Assembly (NCBI GenBank): GCA_046541115.1
Contig: JBKHDX010000058.1
Location: 1-22,189, forward strand
Length of the DNA stretch: 22,189 nucleotides
Direction: 5' to 3'
From: Jaaginema sp046541115
GTDB taxonomy: Bacteria > Cyanobacteriota > Cyanobacteriia > Cyanobacteriales > Spirulinaceae
The position numbers were made by a program, and so were the translations under genes. This document shows, piece after piece, positions 1 to 6,500 of this stretch (position 1 is its first letter; each line of letters opens with the position of its first letter). Under the pieces are notes generated by a model. That model did not search any database, was not told the origin of the DNA, and worked only from the letters and a program-made list of their open reading frames with translations.

Positions 1-456
1 TTTAGGTGGGAAGCAATCAGTCCCGATCAATTGGAGCAACTGGTTTATGGGATTATCGAGTCTTATCAGCCTTATGAAATTATACGAACTTCAGGGCCAG
101 GGGGGAAAGGAAAGGATATCATTGCTAAATTTAGAACCACAGGACATCTCAAGGAAGAATATGATGAGACTTATTATATCGAAGTCAAACATTCTGAAGT
201 TAACAGGCAAGTCTCTGTGGATCAAATTCAAGCTGCATTATCCTGGGTATTAGTGAATAAACCCAATTGTTTTGTAATGGCGGTTTCGAGTCAGTTATCT
301 TCAACAACTCGCGATTGACTTGAAGATTTGAAGAAGAAGTGTCCAGATGTGCGAGTGGTTTTATGGCAACGGGATGAAATTGAAACCCGTATTTTGGAGA
401 TAGACAAGGTACGCGAAAAAGCAGTTGAGATGAAATTGTTACCGAAATCGAAATAA
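1..456 (+). pseudogene. Mrr-like PD-(D/E)XK restriction endonuclease, 5' truncated by window, internal TGA
   Basis: The reading frame is open from base 1. It begins FRWEAISPDQLEQLV, which resembles the opening of the Mrr_cat/REase-like domain. The core has GGKGKDIIA, where the Asp fits the first metal ligand, and YYIEVKHS, an (E/Q)-x-K motif, so the fold is very probably PD-(D/E)XK. Mrr-type enzymes cut modified or foreign DNA. A TGA at 316-318 interrupts the frame. The same frame then stays open for 45 more codons (LEDLKKKCPDVRVV...) to a TAA at 454-456, and that tail reads like native protein. TGG to TGA, a lost Trp, would explain the break in one base. The catalytic motifs lie upstream of the stop, so a shortened product is possible. 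The true start is outside the window. Restriction-like family: fairly sure. Broken gene rather than sequencing error: undecided. Confidence 0.65.
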
Positions 457-460
457 GATG

Positions 461-479
461 CCAGAAACCGGGTTTCTGG
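461..479. repeat. Perfect 9-bp palindrome (first of a pair), between convergent genes
   Basis: CCAGAAACC-g-GGTTTCTGG is a perfect inverted repeat with a single central base, 5 bases after the endonuclease stop codon. A variant follows at 512-529. The gaaaccgggtttc core resembles short palindromes dispersed in many cyanobacterial genomes (recollection, not searched). It could help end transcription from both sides, but no T-run follows. Confidence 0.6.
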
Positions 480-511
480 AGTTCAATGTTAACTTTATCG
501 GGTAGGCAAAT

Positions 512-529
512 AAGAAACCGGGGTTCTTA
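512..529. repeat. Second, degenerate copy of the gaaaccgg palindrome
   Basis: AAGAAACCGGGGTTCTTA shares the gaaaccggg core with the perfect copy at 461-479 but has one unpaired base in the left arm. It ends just before the stop codon of the minus-strand glycosyltransferase, so it lies at that gene's 3' end and may form part of its terminator. Confidence 0.5.
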
Positions 530-533
530 GTCT

Positions 534-1244
534 TCACTTTTGTTGGCGATACCAATGGCGTAATTGTTGGGGGGAAATGCCGAGGAAATAACCCAAGATA
601 ATGATTTGATTAATTATCGTCGTTTTAAATACCCCTAACTTTTGCCAGCGACGAGCAGAAGTTGAAACCGAAGCAGAAACTAAAACTATTTTTCCTTGGC
701 GTTTGAGGCGACGGACGAACTCGAAATCTTCCATAATGGGTAAGTCAGGAAAACCACCGCAAGCTTTAAAAGTTTCCTGGGTTAAAAATAAAGCTTGGTC
801 GCCATAGGGTAACTGAAAAAAACGCGATCGCCAACTCACCATTTTTTCAACGAGACGCAAACTCATCTCCGGGCTATCTATGCCTAATTGAAAGGCCCCT
901 GCAATCACTCCCGGTTGGGCTAAAGCTGCACGAATCAAACCATCGTAATGGGGGGGGAGTTGAGTGTCTGCGTGGAGAAATAATAAAATATCACCTGTAG
1001 CCTGAGTTGCACCGAAATTCATTTGGGCTGCCCTTCCCGGTTGCGGCGAAAGAAATGTTTTTACTCCCAACTTTTGAGCGTATTGAATGGTATTATCTTC
1101 ACTTCCAGCATCAACGATAATAATTTCAATCCCATCCCCAGTTTGAGCGTTTTGAATTGTTTGTACAATCTGAGTCGCTTCATTCAGCGTCGGAATAATA
1201 ATCGAAATGGTTGTTACTGTATCTGAGGAAAACGTTTTTTCCAT
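534..1244 (-). CDS. TIGR04283-type family 2 glycosyltransferase
   Basis: This 236-residue GT-A fold glycosyltransferase would transfer a sugar from a nucleotide-sugar donor. Visible motifs are the N-terminal strand SIIIPTLNEA (about residues 14-23), the nucleotide-binding VDAGSEDNT around Asp45, PGRAAQMN (69-76), the DXD-like HADT (91-94), then YGDQALF and MEDFEF, the acidic acceptor-site motif. The last 40 residues hold a hydrophobic stretch (IINQIIILGYFLG) that may touch the membrane. Length and motif order fit the single-domain TIGR04283 group, whose substrates are mostly unknown. Some relatives sit in arsenosugar clusters, but nothing here points that way. The start is the first ATG and places the Rossmann strand at the right distance. 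No strong Shine-Dalgarno is seen. The gene stands alone on the minus strand. Confidence 0.85.
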   Translation of the reverse strand: MEKTFSSDTVTTISIIIPTLNEATQIVQTIQNAQTGDGIEIIIVDAGSEDNTIQYAQKLGVKTFLSPQPGRAAQMNFGATQATGDILLFLHADTQLPPHYDGLIRAALAQPGVIAGAFQLGIDSPEMSLRLVEKMVSWRSRFFQLPYGDQALFLTQETFKACGGFPDLPIMEDFEFVRRLKRQGKIVLVSASVSTSARRWQKLGVFKTTIINQIIILGYFLGISPQQLRHWYRQQK

Positions 1245-1571
1245 GAGTGACTATTTTTTATTGTTGGTTATGGGTTGTTTGGGTTGAGTTGATTCTAAAG
1301 TAGGCCCTTGTAGAACGAAGTGAAACCCAACACAACCCCGATTTTAGTCGGGTTTCGCGACCTCAACTTAACCCACGGGCAAATATTTTGTCAGTTTACT
1401 TGTTTTGATTTAGCTGGGACTGTCATCGGTTTTTCCTTATTCGACTCGATGGGGGGAGTTTGGTTGAAAAGGAAGTCCCAAACAAAGAATCAAAGGGATA
1501 AAACTTAAGTATTTGAATACAACTAACTGCTTAACTTTTTATGCGAGTATCATAACTCCAGGGAATCGATT
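1245..1571. other. Divergent intergenic region with a degenerate interspersed repeat
   Basis: This holds the upstream regions of the glycosyltransferase (minus) and eda (plus). The stretch at about 1311-1345 (tagaacgaagtgaaacccaacac and following) looks like a widely dispersed cyanobacterial repeat read on one strand, and contains a short hairpin CCCGA-ttttag-TCGGG. A 12-base palindrome GTATTTGAATAC lies at 1509-1520, upstream of eda, where a promoter would be expected. No gene is supported here: the one 62-codon frame starts within the repeat and has no recognisable features. Confidence 0.5.
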
Positions 1572-2207
1572 ATGTGTGTAGAAAATTGGTTACAGCAACT
1601 TCAACAACAACGAGCGATCGCGGTGATTCGCGCGAGTAGTGTGTCTGAAGGGATTAATCTGGCTAAAGCTGTAGCTGCGGGGGGAATGGAATGGATTGAA
1701 ATTACCTGGAATAGCGTGCAACCGGAAGTTTTGGTGAGTCAAATTCAAGAGATATTGCCCGATTGTACAATTGGGGCAGGTACTATTGTAAATCTTAGCC
1801 AAATGCAGGCCGCGATCGCGTCGGGATGTCAGTTTTTATTTTCTCCCCATTTCGACCAAAACTTATTGAAAACAGCCCAACAAGCCAATATTCCCCTGAT
1901 TCCCGGCGCACTTTCTCCTACGGAAATTATCACCGCTTGGCAATCTGGGGCAACTGCGGTTAAAGTTTTTCCCATTAGTGTTATGGGCGGGGCAGCTTAT
2001 ATTAAAGCATTACAAGGGCCTTTGGGTGCAGTTCCCCTCATTCCCACAGGAGGGGTTACCTTAGACAATGCTAAATCTTTGATTGATGCTGGCGCGATCG
2101 CGGTGGGACTTTCTGGACAACTTTTTCCCCTCGATGATATTAAAACCCAAAACTGGAACGCGATCGCTCAACGAGCTTATTCTCTATGCCAAACTCTGAG
2201 AACATAA
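1572..2207 (+). CDS. eda: KDPG/KHG aldolase (Entner-Doudoroff aldolase family)
   Basis: This 211-residue class I aldolase is expected to cleave 2-keto-3-deoxy-6-phosphogluconate to pyruvate and glyceraldehyde 3-phosphate, or 4-hydroxy-2-oxoglutarate to pyruvate and glyoxylate. By alignment from memory to the E. coli enzyme, the Schiff-base lysine is Lys131 (AVKVFP), the general acid/base glutamate is Glu43 (IEIT), and GAGT Thr71, FSPH Pro92 and PTGG Thr159 are kept. The E. coli Arg49 position in the LRT motif is Asn47 here (ITWNS), so substrate contacts differ. The start ATG at 1572 follows a ggga element about 9 bases upstream. The stop codon lies inside the first of two tandem palindromes. 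No edd gene is nearby, so the window does not show a complete Entner-Doudoroff route. Confidence 0.88.
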   Translation: MCVENWLQQLQQQRAIAVIRASSVSEGINLAKAVAAGGMEWIEITWNSVQPEVLVSQIQEILPDCTIGAGTIVNLSQMQAAIASGCQFLFSPHFDQNLLKTAQQANIPLIPGALSPTEIITAWQSGATAVKVFPISVMGGAAYIKALQGPLGAVPLIPTGGVTLDNAKSLIDAGAIAVGLSGQLFPLDDIKTQNWNAIAQRAYSLCQTLRT

Positions 2208-2239
2208 CAGTTGTTATGGCGAACATAACAGTTGTTATG
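2201..2239. repeat. Two tandem 18-bp copies of a palindrome spanning the eda stop codon
   Basis: AACATAACAGTTGTTATG occurs at 2201-2218 and again at 2222-2239, separated by gcg and one further base. Each copy contains the inverted repeat CATAACA-gt-TGTTATG. The centres are 21 bp apart, about two helical turns. The first copy includes the TAA stop of eda at 2205-2207. It could be a tandem operator for the downstream gene, or a strong hairpin at the eda 3' end. No T-run follows, which argues against a simple intrinsic terminator. Confidence 0.75.
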
Positions 2240-2342
2240 TAAAGCGGAGAAACCCCTGAAAGCCTTTAGCCGTAACGGAGAGACAGTAAATTATCAATTA
2301 TTCATTGTCAATTTACAACAGTAAAATCTGAGACGATACCAA

Positions 2343-2375
2343 CAACCAATAACCAACAACAAAGGACAAATGACC
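2343..2375 (+). repeat. Dispersed caacaaaggacaaatgacc repeat supplying SD and start codon
   Basis: The run caataaccaacaacaaagg followed by acaaatgacc covers the Shine-Dalgarno (aaagga) and ATG of the next gene. The same core recurs at 8391-8413 (ccaacaacaaaggacaaagg) and, as aatgaccaaggacaaataac, at the 3' end of thiD near 12325-12344. It seems to be a short interspersed repeat that has become a translation start here. Confidence 0.55.
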
Positions 2376-2870
2376 AAACGACTGTCCCAAGGTAAAAAAA
2401 TCTGCCTGCAAACTGCCCTCATTTTGGCTTTGGGTGTTGCCCCTCTCGATATCCCTGTTTTCGCGGATATTCCCCCAGAACAAATCAATCAACGCATTAC
2501 TCAACTCAAAAACTCTAATCAGCGCTGGATAGAAATCAACGTCACCACTCAACGGCTAATTGCTTGGGAAGGCAATAACTCGGTTTATGCAGTTATTATC
2601 GCCACGGGGAAACCCTCAACCCCCACCGAAACCGGGATATTTACCCTCGAAAACAAACAACCCCTCGCACGTTTGCGCGGGACAAATTTCGATGTGCCGG
2701 ATGTTCCCTATGTTTTATATTACGAAGGCGGCGGTGCAATTCATGGGGCATACTGGCTGAGTCGTTTCGGTAATCCGGTGAGTCACGGTACAACTTATAT
2801 GGCGGTGAATCATGCCCGTTGGTTGTACAATTGGGCAACCATTGGTGTCCCAGTGATTGTGCGAGAATAG
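2370..2870 (+). CDS. YkuD-type L,D-transpeptidase homologue lacking the catalytic cysteine
   Basis: This exported protein has 166 residues. Residues 1-32 form a signal peptide (KRLSQGKK basic, then a hydrophobic core to VFA). Residues about 53-165 are a YkuD domain: WIEINVTTQRLIAWEG at the start, ATGKPSTPTETGIFTL, then IHGAYW (His125) and SHG (138-140), ending in RWLYNW and a beta strand. The family uses HG and SHGC(V/I)xM, where the cysteine forms the acyl-enzyme with peptidoglycan tetrapeptide. Here that position is Thr141 (SHGTTYM, codon ACA at 2790-2792), and the only cysteine in the protein is Cys12 in the signal peptide. Enzymatic cross-linking by the normal mechanism is therefore unlikely. 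It may be a peptidoglycan-binding pseudoenzyme. The start ATG sits 5 bases after an aaagga element. Fold: confident. Function: unknown. Confidence 0.82.
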   Translation: MTKRLSQGKKICLQTALILALGVAPLDIPVFADIPPEQINQRITQLKNSNQRWIEINVTTQRLIAWEGNNSVYAVIIATGKPSTPTETGIFTLENKQPLARLRGTNFDVPDVPYVLYYEGGGAIHGAYWLSRFGNPVSHGTTYMAVNHARWLYNWATIGVPVIVRE

Positions 2871-2922
2871 CGCTACATCATACCCAATACCCCAATCCGG
2901 TTTAAATAAATATACCGTCTAT

Positions 2923-2985
2923 CCCAATAACCCGCCCGCAGATTAAAAATCTGGGGTTAATAGAGCAAAGTCCGACTGCGTGGAT
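2923..2985 (+). repeat. Interspersed repeat copy A (aacccgcccgcagatt... type)
   Basis: The order is aacccgccc, a stem CAGATT-aaa-AATCTG at 2939-2953, then agagcaaagtccgactgcgtgg. Copy B at 3203-3265, read on the other strand, has the same order: aacccgccc, CGGATT-ga-AATCCG, gcaaagtctgccttcgcagact. Outside the core, ccccaatccgg at 2890-2900 also matches inverted sequence beyond copy B. This looks like a non-coding, mobile-type repeat family. Confidence 0.6.
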
Positions 2986-3202
2986 TCTATCAATTAGTGG
3001 TTTTTGGTCAGCGAATTTAGTATCAGATATTGCCATTAAGCCCCTCTACCGTGGAAAGGGGGAAAGGGGTGACAAGTTAAGGTTTGGGTTTGATTGTCAA
3101 ATTTCTCGTAGGGGCGCTCTTTTCCCCGTCTAATCTCGATCCGTTTACCCCACAAATTTCGTTGTTATACTAAATCCGCTTACCACAACCCACCTATTTC
3201 CT

Positions 3203-3265
3203 AGTCTGCGAAGGCAGACTTTGCACTCATTGGTTCCCCGGATTTCAATCCGTGGGCGGGTTAGT
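3203..3265 (-). repeat. Interspersed repeat copy B, inverted relative to copy A
   Basis: It contains two stems on the plus strand: AGTCTGC-gaag-GCAGACT (3203-3220) and CGGATT-tc-AATCCG (3239-3252), followed by gggcgggtta. The stem positions and flanking words match copy A in reverse. The outer sequence gccggatttggtatta at 3285-3300 matches, in reverse, the sequence before copy A. Confidence 0.6.
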
Positions 3266-3337
3266 TATAAAGGGGGTATCGCGCGCCGGATTTGGTATTA
3301 CCGCCGCCTCAAACTTCTGCATTCAAAGAATAAAACT

Positions 3338-3356
3338 GGGCAAGGAAACCTTGCCC
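3338..3356. repeat. 8-bp hairpin GGGCAAGG-aaa-CCTTGCCC
   Basis: A perfect stem with a three-base loop, followed by cctac. A related but degenerate element (agaggcacaaagccttgtac...) lies at 13567-13590. It belongs to the type of short dispersed repeat seen in many cyanobacteria (recollection). It lies about 190 bases upstream of the TPS-CHAT start and has no clear role. Confidence 0.5.
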
Positions 3357-3544
3357 CTACAAAGGTTTTAGAGCATTCTTGACATTGTGGTTGTTGCCTT
3401 AACTTGTCACGATTGGGTAAGGGTAACTTGCAATCCTAAAAAACCCGCGATAAAAGTATGAACTTAATCGGGGACAATCACGTCTAGGCGACTTGTAGCG
3501 TTTGTTCGTCTGACGATACTATCTTTGAAAACCCCCGTAAAGTT

Positions 3545-6500
3545 ATGGCTTCTTCTTGGACTTCTGTTTGGGCTGTGGTGATGGGTGGTGCGATCGCGAC
3601 AGCTTTAATATCGCCAGCTTACCCTCAACCGATTATACCTGCCAATGACGGCACCAATACCCAAGTCGTTCCTATGGGCGATCGCTTCGAGATTCAAGGG
3701 GGCAGTTTTTCAGGAGATGGGGCCAATTTATTTCACAGTTTCGAGCAATTTGGCCTCGATGCCAACCAAATCGCCGATTTTTTAGCGAATCCTCAAGTAC
3801 AAAACATTTTATCCCGCGTGGTGGGGGGAAATCCCTCTGAGATTAACGGTTTAATTCGCGTTACCGGCAGCGACGCGAATTTCTACCTGATGAATCCAGC
3901 CGGAATTATTTTTGGCCCCAATGCTCAACTAGATACGTTTGGCGACTTTACCGCTACTACTGCTAATGGTATCCAATTCGGCGATCGCTGGTTTAATGCC
4001 ACAGGATTTAATGATTACGCCCCGTTAATCGGTAATCCAGAAGCTTATGGGTTTACCATGTCTCAACCTGGCAGCATTGTCAACGGGGGTAATCTGGGGG
4101 TGCAGCCAGGGCAAAATATTACGCTTATCGGCGGTACAGCGATCAATACAGGCACAGTCAGCGCACCGGGGGGACAAATTGTCATTTCTGCGGTGACCGG
4201 GCGTAATATCGTCCGTATTGAGCAACCCGGAAATTTACTCAGCATCGAATTAGAAGTCCCAACGGGAAATGTACCCCCAGATGTACCGTTTTCCATTGCC
4301 AGTTTATACGACTTACTCACCACCGGAAACGGGTATCAATTGGGGCTTTCCACGACGGCTAACGGTGAGGTGTTGTTGACGGTGAATGATACCCCGATTC
4401 AAAGCGGGGATGCGGTTGTACGAAATATTCAGGGAGAAAATGCCTTACTCTCGGCAACCAACAATTTAACTTTAGTCGAAAGTCAACTGCTAACCGGGGA
4501 AAATTTACAATTACTCGCCGGAAATACAGTTTTTGCTCGTGATACCACAACCAATCCCTTTCTCGCGCAAGCAGGGGGGAATTTATATATCCAAGGCAAT
4601 CAAGAAATTGATATCCTCACCCTCAATCATCCCCTAACCCCGTTTCAAAGTGGCGGCGATTTGAGTTTAGTCAGCGATGGTAACATTTCTGGAGATGCCC
4701 GTTATCGCAGTGGTAGCAATTTCGAGATTCGCAATCTTGCTGGAGGGGCTGGTAATTTTATCAGCTTCTATGACCCGATTATCACCTCTGGGGGCGATGT
4801 CCGGTTAGGAGATTATACCGGAGTTGCTTTGAAGATAGAAGCCGCAGGAAGTATCTTCGGGGGCGATATTACCATCACCGGGCCAGATACGATGTTACCT
4901 ATCACCCTAGACCCAGATGCCAATATACTCATCAACAATTCTGCTTTTATTGCTAGGGCAGGAGTTATCCCCAATAATGCCCCCAATGTCCCGATAACCG
5001 ATGGGGGAACAACCTTCACCAATCCAGGGACACAAAACACCCCTGCCCAAATTCGCGTCGGGGATATTAACACCACTTCCCCAAATTTCTCTCAAAGTGG
5101 CGGCCCGGTGATTTTGCAAGCCCCTGGGGATATCGAAACCGGAGATATCAATACTTCGGATACGCTGACAACCGCCCAAGGAGGCGATATTGACATTAAC
5201 TCTGGGGGAGAGGTCACAACAGGTAATCTCAACACTGCTGCCCGTTCTCAAAATAATAGCGCGATCGCAGGCAATATTAATATTACCGCTACAGACGATA
5301 TTACCACCCGCAATATCAACGCCTCAGCCCAAGGGACAACCGCGACAGGGGGCCGTTTAAACTTACAATCGGGAGATGATATACAAACGGGCAATATCAA
5401 TACCTCAGCCATTGCGACGAATGGAGATGCGAGGGGGGGTGATGTGGATTTACAAGCCAATGACCGCATCCAAACCCGCGATATTGACACTTTTGCCGGG
5501 GCTGTGGATGGTAACGCTACCGCCGGGAATTTAACCCTACAAGCCGGAAGTCGCATTAATACCAATAACATCGATGCCTCGGCTTTGGTGCGAATTATTG
5601 CCAGTACAACGTTACAATTTGCCAGGGGCGGTCAGCTTAATTTTACCGCTCGCGATCGCATCTCCACGGATAATATCGACGTTTCCGCCCGCGTGATTGG
5701 TAACGGCATCACCCAAGGCGGTACAGTAGATTTTCGCGGCCAAGATATTATCACAGCCAATATTAATGCTAGGGATGACAGCGACAATCCTAGCGGACAA
5801 ATTCGCTTGCAAGGTAACGGCATTATTGCCAATCAGGGAATTAACGCCCCTGGTAATCAAATTTCAGTCAATAGCAACAATAACCGCGAAGTCCAACCCG
5901 CCGCCGAAACCCTGCCCCCCACCTTACCGGAAATTCTAGCCCAATCCCTGAGTTGTACCAACCCCAACGCTGGATTACCGAGAGTCGAGCAAATCTACAC
6001 CAACGAATATACCAATTATTTTGGGCGATCGCGCCCCGAATCCACCCTCAATCTAAGTGACTTGTGCGACACCCTCGCTTTTGTCGCCGACCGTACCGAA
6101 ACCACCCCCGCGATCGTTTATGCTCATTTTGTCCCGGTAGAAGCGGATTCTCGTCGCCAACAAGCCCCCGACGAACAACTCGAACTTATCCTCATTACCA
6201 CCGAAGGTCAATTCGTCTCTCAGCGTCCTTTAGGGGCAACCAGAGAGGTCATCGAAGCCCTCGCCCTCGAATTTATCGCCGAAGTCGCAGACATTGAGAA
6301 AGCCGAATTTGAACCTCTCAGTTACCTTCCCTCCGCCCAACAACTCTATCAATATCTCATTGCCCCCCTCGAGGGAGAACTGCAACAGCAAAACGTCGAG
6401 AATTTAGTCATGATTGTCGATGAAACCCTGCGTTCTTTGCCCTTAGCCGCCCTCCACACTGGAACAGACCCCCAAAACCCTGCAACCGGAGAATTTCTCG

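Larger units (their letters stand above)
2871..3544. other. 674-bp intergenic region made largely of dispersed repeats
   Basis: No gene is visible. The region holds two oppositely oriented copies of a cyanobacterial repeat (about 2881-2985 and 3203-3301), a 14-bp perfect inverted repeat (gtgacaagttaagg at 3069-3082, its complement at 3397-3410), a C/G-rich block (cccctctaccgtggaaaggg, about 3040-3060), and a stem GGGCAAGG-aaa-CCTTGCCC at 3338-3356. The motif TAyACyAAATCCG recurs at about 3168-3180 and, reversed, at 3286-3300. Close to the next gene, ttgtag (3493-3498) and tactat (3517-3522) with an 18-base spacer are a weak promoter candidate. Confidence 0.7.

Noticed and set aside
316..318. 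TGA read as selenocysteine
   Set aside because: No SECIS-like element or known selenoprotein family applies; a Trp-to-stop change is far simpler.
1320..1508. 62-codon plus-strand frame between the glycosyltransferase and eda
   Set aside because: It starts at a GTG inside a dispersed repeat, has no ribosome site and shows no recognisable protein pattern.
2201..2239. CRISPR-like repeats
   Set aside because: Only two copies, with a 3-base spacer; no array, leader or cas gene is present. The 14-bp tandem at 7467-7494 was rejected for the same reason.
4025..5860. Several minus-strand frames opposite the TPS-CHAT gene
   Set aside because: The repeats of the plus-strand gene create open antisense frames. 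None has a plausible start region or domain.
6064..6297. 77-codon plus-strand frame inside the CHAT gene
   Set aside because: It is an Arg/Pro-rich out-of-frame shadow of the main gene.
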